Source: Cliona cf. orientalis
Lineage: Eukaryota; Porifera; Demospongiae; Clionaida; Clionaidae
NCBI GenBank assembly: GCA_963930775.1
Contig: OZ005699.1
Coordinates: 2,935,501-2,999,500, forward strand
Length of the DNA stretch: 64,000 nucleotides
Direction of reading: 5' to 3'
Position numbers and translations under genes: made by a program. A model generated the notes under the pieces. That model was not told the origin of the DNA and made no database searches. It was given only the letters and a program-made list of their open reading frames with translations. Of this stretch, positions 21,124 through 35,300 are shown in pieces; positions within the stretch are counted from its first letter, which is position 1; each line of letters opens with the position of its first letter.

Positions 21124-22070
21124 ACAGTCTACACTAAGACCACCGGAAGTCCATATACATACAATACATTTTAATGTCAACGCGCGGTTTGCATGGCACC
21201 TATGGGGGTTAATGATATGCATGCCATACACGTGGGGTCAAAAATAATGCATGTCTATGTACAACTGTATCTTCTAGTGTGAGTTAGCTATCGTTCTATC
21301 TAAAGTACCATTGTAAAGAAGAAGAGCTGAGCTTCACATTGATACCAAGAACAAGACTAAGCGTGCCGAGATGACCGATGTAGACATGAACCAGTTTTCA
21401 GCCGCGTATGGCTGATAGCATCTTTGAATTCGGGGCAAATCTGTAACACTCACACCAGCGCTAGGGGACTTGGTCCACTAGTAGGTAAGTACCAGAGCAG
21501 TTACTCCGCTGAATCCCGAGTCTTCCAGGGTCACTCAGCCACCACGAGCGCTCTTTGAAAATCTAAAATAATTTATCACTTTAGCCTGTTCTATTTTCTT
21601 GATAGTAGCTAGCTAGACTGTCAACTAAAGAAAATACTGAACTTTAGCTACTAAATTAGCTATGTTATAGCTACCAACTCTTCGTCTTGAGTACTTTCTT
21701 CGTGACAGTTCAACTCGCTCGTCCATTTCTTGATCTTTTCTGGCTGAATGGAACTTTGAATTCGGGGCAAATCTGTAACACTCATTCCAGAACGAAAAAC
21801 GAGGCATCCTCGATGTCTATACCATAGTGGCAGTGTATAGCAGTAGCGTGGAACAGAACCGCTCGAGGCGCTTCGAGAAACGAGCCTTCGAAAACGAGAA
21901 AAATTCATTCTGTCCTGAGTAGGGCACGGTACACGGATAGATATACGGATGTACTAGTATACGAGATTATTGCGTGTACCCGCGTAATACGTACGCGCGC
22001 GTGCGTAATCATACGCAGGAAAACATCATTTCCGTTTTGCCATTAAACGGTAGGTCTTAGTGTAGACTGT
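21124..22070. mobile_element. DNA transposon remnant with CAGTCTACACTAAGACC termini
   Basis: The left end CAGTCTACACTAAGACC at 21124 is matched by its reverse complement ending at 22070. TATA flanks both sides (target duplication candidate). Inside, CTTTGAATTCGGGGCAAATC and adjacent bases occur twice (about 21421 and 21757). Two short overlapping minus-strand frames (21625-21908) carry no known domain. About 947 bp, non-autonomous. Confidence 0.7.
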
Positions 22071-22855
22071 ATAGTTAGTTAATTCTTAATGGTTGAAATA
22101 ATTTATATTAGGCTTCGATTCAATCGAACCATGTCTTCCACGACCATAATAATAATATATTACTGGAATAGCCTTGAGGCAGTGCCACAGTGGATTATAT
22201 ATATTATATCATCTAGTCCATTGCCATGGTAGCCAAATATGGGTGGAAGCTATTACCTCAGGCAAGATTGCACAATGTTTAATGTCTTTAAAATATCTCC
22301 TTAATTGAATATTTTGTACCCCAGCCTAGCCAGTACTGTTAGGAATGAAGCACTATAGTGCAAAACCCTCGGCGCGCAAGCACTGAGCAGTACTGCATTA
22401 GTGCAAGATGAGTTATAGCTTATACATGCATCCTATAGGCTTCCTATAAGCACAATGTCAGAGTAACCACAAGAATGCACATTGCATGCGATTGCGTAAT
22501 GTCCAGCAGTATCACGTGTGTAATGCTGTGTTAGCATTTTGTGGCATGCAGAGATAGCCAAGAAGCTTCTCTGCCAGTGTAGTACGATCAGTGATGAATC
22601 AGTCGTGTTGTTGGATCTATAACCAACCATATATACTTTTCGAGTTGAAAAGAAGCCATCGCTGTCTCGTTTGGCCGTCGAAAGTTCGCCAGGGAGCGAG
22701 GAAGGAAGCGGTGACCAGCAAATGACGCCATAACTCTTGAACGAAGCGTTTTCAGGGAAAACCAAACGGTAAAAACGTTGAAAACACCATAAAGAACCCT
22801 ATAAAACTTCGTTTTCGACGTAAAAACGAGGTAGGCGGCTGATTTTGTGGTAACA
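22071..22855. other. no supported gene
   Basis: Short open frames here overlap the flank of the CA repeat and have no domain features. Confidence 0.5.
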
Positions 22856-23745
<890 letters not shown>

Positions 23746-23893
23746 ATTAGTTATTACACGGGCTCGAGTGCCACACGGCAGATATTGGCACAGTAGTGAC
23801 GTAAAGCACGAGGGCCGCAGGCCCGAGTGCTTTACGGAGCTACTGTGCCAATATCTGCCGTGTGGCACGAGAGAAGCCCGTGTAATAACTAAT
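23746..23893. repeat. near-perfect 148-bp palindrome
   Basis: The left arm ATTAGTTATTACACGGGCT continues through GCCACACGGCAGATATTGGC. The right arm is its inverse and ends AGCCCGTGTAATAACTAAT. Arms are about 72 bp with few mismatches, around a tiny GC-rich loop (GGCCGCAGGCC). It lies 148 bp left of the P-like transposon. Confidence 0.9.
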
Positions 23894-24130
23894 TTGTTGC
23901 ATGAACAACTAGCGAAGGACCTCTATCCATGCTGTGTGCCCCAGAGAGAAACTAGACTCTCGGAAAAGCCTATCGCGCGGCGGGTTTACTCGGCCGCGCT
24001 CTAAAAAGAACGGGCTGCTCGATTTCAAAACTTACTTGTACCATAGATAATAGAGAAGGGGGAGGGGGGATTGGAAACGAAAAAGATTGCGCGGACGATG
24101 TTCCGTTCGGTCGCGTGACCATGACGTGAT

Positions 24131-25138
24131 ATGTACATGTACTGGACCGTGGAAAGTATGGCTGTGGAGCTGGTGCAATCGGCGCTTATTTCTGTTTTAT
24201 CCAGGCCTGAATGTCAAGTACAGACCGAAAGATCTCGGCTTGTGAGAGAGACCTCAGAAAGAGTGACCGCTGCCATATCTAAAGCTGAAAACAAGTCTCA
24301 ATTCGATTCCTTCGCTGAAAAACTAGTTGACTTACTTTCTCGTCCTGTAAGTGACGCAGTCAAGCTGAGTTGTTCTCAGAGCGCTAAAAGGGAGAGAATG
24401 TGGAAAGCTTTCCACCGTGCACGATCAACCACAGTGGAGGCGTTGTGGAAAACGTTTTTGAGCAATGTCCATATTGATGATCTTCACGACAACCTCTTCT
24501 TCCAGTTGGTGGTTGACTATGTCTTTGAAGAAGTAATAAAGGAAGAATTTCATACCAGTTCAACTCCGACTGCTTCCAAGAAAAGCCTAACTCGTGATGA
24601 ACAAAACATCATTCGTTATGCCGGTGGATATGTTGCCCAACGTCTCTTAACTAGATACAAAAAGGAAGATTCTGAAAAGGCAGCTGGCTTTGTAGAATCC
24701 TTATCACACATGGCTATGGATGGAAATGAGAGTTCTCTCATGGACTACACTAAAGAATGGACAAAGAAGATTAATCGTGGAGGGTTATTTGAATTAAATG
24801 ATAATACCTTCCAACTTTTTCAGGCAATTGAGTTGGCACTGTGTCATAAATTTGTCACACGTCTTCGTGATGAAGATTCTGAAGATAAAACAGCTATCAT
24901 TAATTCAGTCGCTCAGGATGAAGAAGTCCTCTTCTATTGGTCCATGAACTCAATTGACATTGCTGAAGAAACCCATAGTACAGAATTGCTGAGCAATATT
25001 ATCAGTTTATGGATCACAATTCGTGGATTTTCCATTGCAAGTACTTGGATGGAAGAATATAAACGGGCAACAAGTACCACTAAACCTAAGCACAGCCTCA
25101 GAAAAGGCTTGAGGGAGTTGTCTAAGGACGATTAGGGA
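24131..25138 (+). CDS. second ORF of the P-like transposon, function unknown
   Basis: 334 aa, single exon, starting about 50 bp inside the left terminal repeat region and ending 103 bp from the transposase stop, tail to tail. It is mostly helical and acidic/basic. The centre has NIIRYAGGYVAQRLLTRY (about residues 158-175), and about residues 217-240 read KKINRGGLFELNDNTFQLFQ. As far as I recall, a GGYV segment followed by RGGL resembles the C-terminal part of P/THAP9-like transposases that normally follows the catalytic core, which the transposase of this element lacks. It may be a detached, inverted C-terminal domain or an accessory DNA-binding or regulatory protein. The start is the first in-frame ATG; the in-frame ATG at residue 10 (MAVELVQSAL) is an alternative. 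Confidence 0.75.
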
Positions 25139-25241
25139 TTGAAACTATCGCACAAGCATTTACTCATTGTATACACAGTGAAATTTTAATTAAATCTTCA
25201 ATAATAATATTATTGTAAACAATGATGTCATCATTAATTAG

Positions 25242-28108
25242 CTAGTGGGATTTCCCTTTTTGCTTCCGCTTTGGTAATGGGGTGTTGTCAATCGAAAGGT
25301 CCTTGTCAAGTGGTCTTTTTCGGCAATTACCCCGAATCTGTTTCAGAGCCAGCGAACCCTGAACTCGTAGAGAAACTGTGCCATCCAGAAACTGTTGAAC
25401 AGAGGGATTATCACTCCATCCGCCGCTTGACCGTTGACGTCCAAAGAAGCTCTCTAGAGGATCTTGAGTGAACCTCTCACTGAATAAGTATTGTACACCT
25501 GGTTTGGACAGCAACGAACGAGAAAGCTCAGTGAAGGATTTAACTGCAGAGTGATGAGAAAAACAGTAAATTGTATACACACCTACCACAAACTAAGGGG
25601 CTATAGCACCTGTTATTCTGATTCCTTCCATTGTGCTGTCAGGCAATAACATTAGCTTCTTCTGGGCCGCAGTAAACCCCTTTCTTTTCTTGACACTCTC
25701 TTCCCAGTCACTTAGATATCCCAGTAGATCTTCTTCCAACCACTGCATCCATAAAGGTAGCATACATGACAATGGATGGATATTCATCGGGTGAATAACT
25801 TTGCATGCTATAATACTAGTATGCGTGCATGTACATGTACTTTGCTTCATACCTTGAATCTCATATCTGTTGGATAAACATATGGAAACAAGTCAGGTTT
25901 TCTCTTGCGTAATCCTTCCTTTGAATGACGAGTGTTTAGACAGTCGAAGAAACGATCAAATGTCCGGAGAAATCGAACTGTCTCTGTCGCACCGTCATCT
26001 CCATAGTATTCCAATGCTGCTGCCATAGAGGAGCTCAATACCTACTTGTATATACAAACTCAAAACTGATTATATAATACAGAGAGAGCAGTAATACCTG
26101 GGCAGCCAAGTCAACCCTCATGCGGCTATAAGAGGTCAAAAACACATGCTCTCGTTTGATCTTTGGCAAGAGTGATAGGCCAGATTCCGTTCTACACTGA
26201 TTGTACACAGCCAGGATGTGACCCCAAGATACGTGCTTCTCGTTGATCTATAGGTGGAGGGTGAATGTGAGGGGGGAAGAGTGAGACATAGAGAGAGAGG
26301 GGGGAGAGAGAGAGGGAGAGAGAGAGAGGGGGCGGAGGGGAGAGGTAAAAACATTGACATACATGTAGGAGTGGAAATGTGGTACTACTACTTACCCATA
26401 GAAATCTTTTGTTATTATGGGAAAATGAATTCGATGCAGCATTGCGTATAGTTTTAATCAGATGAGGGACGTCAGAAAAAAAATAAATGTATCGCTGGTC
26501 AGCACTATATGGATTGATCGTTTTGTAGGTCAACTCCCCTGGGTTGGTTTGGTGTAATCGAAAAAATTTGCGGTTAGGCGATGCCTTATCGCAGGTCAAA
26601 GCATGAACCTGCAGGCCTGCACATTCTAAGTGCTTCACAACTTCCCAAACAACAGGATACAGCTGATCACCAGAAATTCCCCTAGTAGTGAATTGAGCAT
26701 ATGGAAAGTCGATCGATGCAAATATTCCTCTCACCATGAATACCAACATTTGCTTGCCAACTGTCTCTTTCAGATCATTGGCATCTTCAAGAGAACGTTG
26801 AAACTGTAGGAGTTCATTGTTGATATCACCCATATCGACAAACCCCAACATTCGACAATTATGCTTATCGTACACGATTCCTTCCTTAATTTTGACCTCA
26901 TCAAACACGACAGCGACATGTGATTTCAGATGCTCTGGTAACTTCACTTTGTTAAGTTCATCAAGCAATTGCTGAGTAACTTCAGGCTGACATCCAGTAT
27001 TACTCTCAATCCATCTCGTGTAATCACGCAAAGTACGCTCGGAGGGAAGTGTAATGTAACCGCTGCTTCTCATAGCATGATACGCAGAAGAAGAAAGTAA
27101 TTTCAAATGAAGACACCACCTGATCATCATGGGGTGCCACCTAACTTGGGTGGGTTTCTTAGCTTTTGCGGCTTGCATTTGCTGATCCCAAAAAAGGCGT
27201 CGAAAAGTACCTTCAGCATATTTTTTTTTAATTTCTTCACTGTTATCGTCCATTGTTTTCACAAGATCAGAGTGTAATTCGTTTTCAACAGTGACACCAG
27301 ACTTATCAATGGACTCTTTCAATCGCTTACGCAACCTGGCAAGCCTTTTTTCAGTAGCAATAGCTCGTGCTCTTAGTAGGGAATACCTCCTCCTCTTCTC
27401 AGGTGTTCTGAGGTGTGTGAATGGGGTGCGGCTGGATGTGGATGTGAATTTTGAAGGAGATCGGTGTGCGGTCTTATTCCAGCGATTATGTGCTGATCTT
27501 AGAACTGACCTATACTCCACACATGATGGACATTTTGGTCCTTGTGATAGCATTTCACATGACGGAGAACGTACAGTTTGCGAATATGTACACTCATTAA
27601 GCTGAACTGATGCATAGCTATCCAAATATGGTGAGCTTTCTCCACTACTCGATCTGCGCTTAGCATTCAACATCTTGATAAATTTGTCATCTGGGTGCCC
27701 TGCACAGACGTTTGCACCAGAGAGTATTGCAAAAATTCTTCGGATATCAGCTTTCTTTTCGATGGTAGGTGCAGTTTCCTTGAGTAGGGAACAACGATCT
27801 TTCACTACTTCTTGTCCGTGGACATAGATCTTCCAGCGTAGGTCGGGAGTAAAAATGATGGAGTGTGTAACAATCGACTGGGATTGTCCAAAAGTACTCA
27901 ATTTCACAAAACGGGCTTCATCACCTTCAGATTGTTCGCTCCAGTCTACACCCAATGATGACACAACATCCTTAATCTCATACAAACTTGTGATAGCTCC
28001 TTTTGGTTTCCTCTTTGGCCGACCTATTTTATTTATCTTCTTTTGCTGCCTTTTCTTTTCACTATATTTAGGAATTCGCCCGATCCTCTTTTTGCTCCTC
28101 CCACCCAT
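25242..28108 (-). CDS. P-element/THAP9-like transposase
   Basis: Five exons: 28108-26396, 26247-26098, 26041-25853, 25742-25610 and 25543-25242, giving 828 aa with phase-consistent splices (one donor, GTGCTA, is weak). The start MGGRSKKR is the first ATG in frame. The N-terminus is Lys/Arg-rich and lacks a recognisable THAP finger; a CPSC pair occurs near residue 197. The RNase-H-like core shows VVFDEVKIKEG (first Asp), TCDKASPNRKFF (second Asp) and YIYFFSDVPHLIKTIRN, then W-G-H-I-L, LTSYSRMRVDLAAQ, FDRFFDCLNTR and SERFTQDPLESFFGRQRS (C-terminal acidic residues). These motifs follow P-element/THAP9 order. The protein ends soon after the FFG motif with a basic tail. A (GA/CT)n tract sits in intron 1 at about 26265-26345. 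Confidence 0.92.
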
Positions 28109-28684
28109 GATTGTCACACTGCATGATGATAAACAGGCATTGGTTACATCTACTTGATATTACTACTCATAATGGATCATTCTAAATCCAATTTAAGTCA
28201 CTACATACTCCAGGAAAACTACAACAAATATCGTATGAAAATATCCCTGTTTTACAGTCACTGACATACACAATCCACCCTGACGAGCGACTATGGTTCT
28301 ATTACATGATGATCATAGTAAGGAAATCCCTGGTATGTGACAAATCAATCCAAATATCACAGGAGACACAAAAAAACTACAAAACCATATAATAATTGGA
28401 GTATATTTGGCCTAATGGGCGCTGGTTTCCTTCAGCATGTGATTTTATCGCTATTTTGTTTATAGAATGTAACTCACCTATGCCAAGAACCGCCACTTGG
28501 CTGTACAGAAAAAGAATAGCGAAAAAATACAGCGCTATAGCTTACTGTATATGGATGAGTACAGTCGCAATCTTTTTTGGCATGAGGGCGGTAACCGAAC
28601 GGAACATCGTCCGTGACATCACCATACGTACGTACACGCGTTTCCAATCCCCCCTCCCCCTTCTCTATTATCTATGCTTGTACC

Positions 28685-29334
28685 GAAGGCAGAGCTGGAT
28701 TGTCTCTAAGATCAAGACCGAGTTACTACCGATCCATGAACAGGCAGATGGCGAGGTATAGCTACGATAGGCCTCGCTAGATAGCTTGAATTTACCATGA
28801 GTGTGCTTCGTGAACTTTGACCTGTGCCATGTTCTACGTGAACTGTGCCAATATCTGTGACCCGTGCCAGTATCGCATATATTGGCATAGCGGCGCCTTT
28901 GATGTTATACGGCTTCATGCAACAAATAATATTATTTGGTGCACGTGCGTGCAAATACCTGCACCGACAAAGAATTATCTAACTGTAACATTGGCGGGGC
29001 TGGCTAATAATTATTATGCAGAAGCTCATTGAGTAACCCCTTACCGAATCACGATGCTCAGTAAAGTGCATGACTGCATGTACAATACAGAGTCTATAGC
29101 TGTTTATGAGTGATTACCAGTATAATAATATTATGAGTGATTTCTGATCATGATCATGGGATAGTATGAATGATGCATCTATGTGACATAAGTGATAAAT
29201 TAACAAAGACTGGTACCTGGCATAATAATGAAAGGCAAACGAATAATAATTGATGCTATAATATTCATGAAACTAATTTTAGTACCTGATAGTGTCTGGA
29301 ATGATCGTGATAAGAGGATAATGGGTTTAGCGAA
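28685..29334. other. no supported gene
   Basis: Region between the transposon and the stop codon of kinase A; presumably includes the 3' UTR of kinase A. No exon recognised. Confidence 0.5.
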
Positions 29335-32300
29335 CTAATTGAAGAATGGATCTTCTAGTAACATTTGGGCCGTTGGCCTCTCACTGATGTCAATATCAAG
29401 GCTTGGCTTTGCAATTCTTGCCATAGCGGTTAGCCTCGACTCAGGTACATCTGCAGCATAATCCAATGGTGCCTTATGAGATTTATGTTGCAGGCTAATT
29501 AGCATTTCACGACTGAATAGAATCTCCTCTGGATGAAGGGAACAGTGCTTGTGTGTATAATCTTTGCCCACTGATTCACACTTTACAAGAATCTGTATAT
29601 TTTGAAAACACATGTAAGTACAACAGTCATAGACAGTGGGTCCCCAGGCCTTCTGAGAGGAGGGAGGGGAAGGAAGGCATGGCATCCAATGCATACGCAT
29701 GCGCTGTTATTATTCAGATTCTGAATAATCTGATTATATAATTATGGATACTGCCTAGTATACTTGCCCTTTGATCTTAACACATCATACTCAACGTACC
29801 TAGAAATGATAGGTTTAGATAGTTCAAATTTCGAGCAAGATTTCAAGGTAGCACGAGCAACTTGCGGCATTATCTATCGATTGATGAAGGCCTCTCAACA
29901 GCGTGGGCACACGTTTAGCGCGATTGCCAGTACAAAGGTCAGGAGGTCATCCCGCATTCTTTAGACACATGGACCATTTCACTTGTTAGCACGCAGTAGG
30001 AATTAGTGTACGGACACTTTTACGTGGAAAATGTAGTGCATGCGCATGCAGTGGATACCAGGCCTTCCTTCCCCCTTCCCGCTGGGGACGAGGCTAATCT
30101 GAAAGCAAATTCAACTCGAGCTCTGTAGAGCACATACCCCGCGTGCACATTGTGCAATCTAGCGTAGAATGCCAACTATCGGCCATACTTTGCCCCTCGT
30201 TTTGTAACTCGCGCTAGGAACGGTTCTAGGATACCAATCAAGCATCAACTCACAGATTAAAGTCTCCTGAAGCGACTGGTCTTTGTTTGGAGTCGCTAGG
30301 ACAATCTGTCTTCGAGCTACAAGTCCGAGACTGCTCACGGGTAAAAACCAGCTATCGACACCATGTACCTATCACCGCCCACCCATACGTTTTCTGTTAT
30401 CGATTATCGACCGTGAGCTTTTATTGGCCTACCACCCTTTACCAGCATTACTGGCAGTGTTTTTTTGTAGGCTACACCTTTCCAACTCTGAGGTGGGAAG
30501 TACTGATGAAGTACAAAGTTTGTAAACAAAGTTGGAGATCGAGCGAGCACCGAAAATGAACCGTTCAACCTTTGAGATCCGTTTAAATGAGAGACCAGAC
30601 ATTCGCAGACACTCCCGCTTGACCAGTCCAAGTGTTTATAAGCTCAAGCGGGGCTTATTGTGACTACCACAGGCTGTTTCTGCTGAGCGTTTCCGTGTAA
30701 CGCTTGGATACCCCCGTATAATAACACGTAAACTAGTGGACGATAATTGGTATAGGTCGATAATCGGCAGTTTACGCTATAGAGTTGTTTTTGTGCATGT
30801 GCATGGTTATAATTTTGTCATAGTGAACTTCAGAAAATTAGTGGAAGTGCTGCTTAATTGTATATATGTAGCTACTGGAGGTCCCGGTGACAAAAGCACT
30901 CTCTCTGCACCAGATTGACTGATACTTCCAATATTATTTTTGTCCCATAGGGCTGCAGATTTCAGCTCCGTCAGCGGATGTGGATAGACTATATAATTAT
31001 TTGACGAGCATTTATGAATTTCGACGATCTTTACCAGTCATATTCTTGGCTACTTAGTTGTGCGCATGGGCACAAAACACAGTGGGCATGCATTATGCAT
31101 TGAGTGGGCACTGTCGATAGGCGTGGCTACGTTAGCCAACAAAAAAGCACTATTTGTGACGCCTGTGGACCGTGTCCATCGATTTGACGCACACTGAAGC
31201 TAGTTTTTTGCCGAATTCTATTGATTCGTTGTGCTTACGAAGCGCTTAGATGCCTACATCTCGAGATATGGTGATTTTTGTGCTCACAACATCAACGACA
31301 CAACCGATTACTTTACCCCTTGCGCATGCACGCGGGGTAAAAATTGTACTCATATCAGGGGGTGCTTCTGCCCCCTCCCCCACCCCTTGTGACTGATCTC
31401 CCCCTACTTAGGAATTTAATTGGTAAGCCAGAATCCACTACAAGGCAAATTTTTATATGGTCATAATACACAGGTATAAATTTAGGAAAGTGTGCTAAAA
31501 ATAAAAGCATCAAACTTCTATTACAGCATACAGGTACTATGGATTGAGTAGTTGTAGCTATACTATAACATATAGATAGGTAGTTAGCTATACAGTATGA
31601 TATACCTTGTTTCGCTCTTCACTGCTGTGACACAAACGGCACACAATCATCCCAAAGCTCCAAATGTCACATTTAGGATGAACCTGGCCTTTGTTGACCT
31701 ATATAGAAGCCAAAATGTTGTGGTTGGGTTATTATTTGGCCAGAAGTACATGGCTTTTACTCTACATGTACACATGCACAAGGGGTATACGTAATGGATA
31801 GCCTCGTCCCCAGGCTCTCTTGGGGGAGGGGAAAAGAGAGCCAGGTAATGACTGCATGCGCATGTGCGAACCCTTACCAACAGAACATGGTACGCCAGTT
31901 TTCATAACAAAACAGCCTTTCGAATCAACGTTTGAGTGATTTACCTTATTTAAGTTGAGTCTCCTAGACACCATCACTAGCCAATGGCAAGATACTTTTC
32001 AAGTGCTTGGGCAACTTTTGAGCTTGACTAGTAATATATGATCAAGTATACTCCACAGATAGATCTAGTATACAGAGACTTTTGTGCATGTGCATGCAGT
32101 CGTTACCAGGCTCTTTTCCCCTCTCCCAAGAGAGCCTGGGGATGAGGCTAATGTAATGATATAATATAAATCTTTATTGTCTGTCGTCATTGGCATGAAA
32201 ATTGCCTGATCTCGAGATTGATATCTAGGCGTCTGAGTAACTATAAACATAATGAATCAGTCAAGATCAGCAAAAAACTGCCATGGTTTCTGTATAACAA

Positions 32301-35300
32301 CATTGTTATGTAAGCATGTAATAATAATCTAGGTAAACATTGATATCTTAAACATATTATGCATGCAACATGCATAGGGTATGTGCTCTAGGGTAATGTT
32401 CGATACGTAGACCCACTACATACAATACTACTCCTACCGCTATATACATGTACTTGTATTATGCATAGGTATATATCATGTGTACTGATCGAGTCAGTGC
32501 AACATTACCTCAGGCGGTCTGTAAAACAGGGTTCCAGAGCGTCCTACACTGGAGCATGAGTGTGAGAATGGTTTCACGGAGTCAAAATCACTAATGGCAA
32601 CTTGAAATTTGTCTTTCATGTCACACCCACAGTCAAGAATATCAGCACACTGACACTTCATCAAGATGAGGATATTCGATTCTGTTATGAAAGAAAATTT
32701 AAAGTGATGTAAATTTAGGTCACTTTCAAGTTCCCTCCCTTACGACGTCGACCCCACTCCCAAGCCACCCTTTCTCTTCCTTCGAACCCTCTTCCTCCTT
32801 GCCTAGCCTGTCCCTCCCTCCTTCCCTCTCTCATGCATGTGGTGTTATACATACACCATATAATGGCGTGGAAATTTCACCAAGCCCATGGCCATGGCCA
32901 GCTCATGTATATATATGTTATGAAAAACTTCACCACAACCCCAGTAGCTGCATGCATAGTTCTAATTAGTCATAATATAATATGGTAAAAAATCGTCAAT
33001 ATAGTGCGTACACAGTCCATGGCACACAGTATATATGCATGCTACATGTATATATAACTAGCTTTATTTATCCACAGGATTACGTCAGCCAACAGAATGC
33101 ATGAAGTTCAGCTGGCGGTACTTGTCAGCTGAGAAAGCAGCATTCAGCTTGTAATGCATTCGCTGGATACATGTGTCAGATACTCTACATATAATATAAT
33201 ATTACAAGTATAAAAAAGAATTGAAAATTAAAGGATGAAGTAGGGATGGTAGGACCAAAAAATACACAAACAAGATTTGTAGGGATAATCACATCAACTA
33301 TACATCCCTACGCTTGCTTTTCTCGATTATAATGCGTGCACGCAACTAAGTTGTGGTTGATGTCAATAATAATTATAATAATATTCTTGGGTCTTCTTGA
33401 TTCAAACAATTTTGACATAGCTAGTAGCCGTAGTATGTGAAAGAAAATTTTTAGTCATGATGACTGTCGGGTTACTGGTTAGTTTAATTATCCATATAAT
33501 TAAAGCTACTCAAAAAGCAAGCGTAGGGATGTATAGTTGATGTGATTATCCCTACAAATCTTGTTTGTGTATTTTTTGGTCCTACCATCCCTACTTCATC
33601 CTTTAATTTTCAATTCTTTTTTATACTTGTTACGGTTCCTTTTTTTATTGCACTCTGGGCAACTAATGATTCATATTATAATTATACCACCTTGCATGGT
33701 TTGCCCATTAGACTATCAACTTCGTTGTCAATGATTACAGCTACCATGATCAGATTCAGTCTCAGTGCATGTATTTTCATTATCACCGGCCATGCATCTT
33801 GTACCAGTTTATGATGTGTTACTTTGTGTATGTGAGTGCATGTGTATGCTGTGTCATAATATTATAGCTAGTGTGTTCAGGAGAACTGGGCAAGTGGGCA
33901 AGTTTTGAAGCTCAAATCAGTTCCTACATACATCCCCATCTGCATCAAAAGGTTGGCCTAGTACCGGCATACATTTCACGGTTATGGGACTGTCAGAAGA
34001 CCCTGGAGTGCATGGTAACACTGATGGTACTGACCGAGACAATCTGGTACCATGAAGGCTAATATTAAATATTGTGTATTCAATCATAATAGTACAAAGG
34101 TCATGTGATTTATTTCACAGAGGTCAATAACAATAATAATAATAATATAGAGGGTTGAACACGTCAAAATGTCCGAATGTGCTTTATGATTGAATTTCAG
34201 GAAGGCATCATTGAGGAATTTTGTATAGAGCGAGGGATGGGATCTAATAGTCTCGGCCTGTCAAGTGCAGTAAACTGATCCAGTCTTTGGACGGGATGTC
34301 TTCATCAGTGCATCACATATAATTGAATAATATTGCATAAGTGGGACTCTCGAGACATAACTGCAGGTTACCAGTGTGCGCATTACTGTACTAGAAGCTC
34401 TCCTCCTCTTTATATTATTAAAATACTCTTGCTCGAAGACATACGGTCGACGTGATAGCCACATCCCGGTTTCAGCTCTTGAACTTGACTTGTTCCTGAA
34501 GATAGCTGGCTGACAAATTTGAAAGAAGGCTGTTTCACGCCGAGTAATGATGTAAAACTTATTAGGGAGTGAATTTTATAGGCCAGTAAGTTTATTGTTG
34601 ATAGTAGCCAGCAGTTCAACAGTTCACCAGCTGAGCGCTATCAGCGCTTGAGCCCGAGCGCCACTGATTTCGGTCACATGACTTCACCATGGCAACATTG
34701 TCGGAGCATGCGCATTGTATGACAAAATGGCGTGGCGGACACACCCACTAATTAAGCGCTCTGCGTAAACCCACGATTCAGCGACTTTCATGATGACAGA
34801 AGTAGCGTGCCATAGACGTACGCTCAACAAAACGGAGCGGATTTATTGTTAAACTAAGGTGAGAAGTCGTGCCAGTCGTGAGCTAGCCCTGGATAAGATG
34901 AAAGAAAGAAGATTGACAAAATGCACGTTTTTTACAAACGTAAAAACAGCTGATTCAGGCGTACCTGATGGTTTCTATGGATGTTTTGGGGCTTGATAGA
35001 TAGATATTTTGGCGTAGATTACGAATATGAAAGTTAAAAATCTTAAAATTCAAGTTGTTCTGAGTTATTAACGTTTTTGTTTTGTATTACATATATGGCA
35101 TATCCAGGCCATCCCTACTTATAGAGTCTACCGACTCTATGATAATACCGATTTTCAAATCTCAGAAGGCTCCACGGAGGCCCTGAATTTTCAGGTAATT
35201 ACCTTACATGTACGTCATCATTACCTAATAACTATAGAAAGTAATTTGCTGCTGGAGATGTAATGAAAAACTTATAACATCATTTGTCCCTCATGAAAAG

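Larger units (their letters stand above)
24042..28676. mobile_element. complete P-element-like transposon
   Basis: 4,635 bp. Perfect 38-bp terminal inverted repeats: 24042-24079 starts CATAGATAATAGAGAAGG and 28639-28676 is its exact inverse. An internal 20-bp inverted repeat lies at 24092-24111 and 28594-28613, a layout also known in Drosophila P. Direct repeats CTTGTAC(C) flank the element (24035-24042 and 28677-28684): 7 bp if the ends are CA..TG, 8 bp if the first C is shared. Eight is the P-element norm. It carries a spliced transposase gene on the minus strand and a convergent plus-strand ORF. Open frames and perfect repeats suggest recent activity. Confidence 0.95.

Noticed and set aside
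34410..34619. 69-aa minus-strand protein
   Set aside because: Lies in intron 7 of kinase A beside repeat sequence; no recognisable domain.
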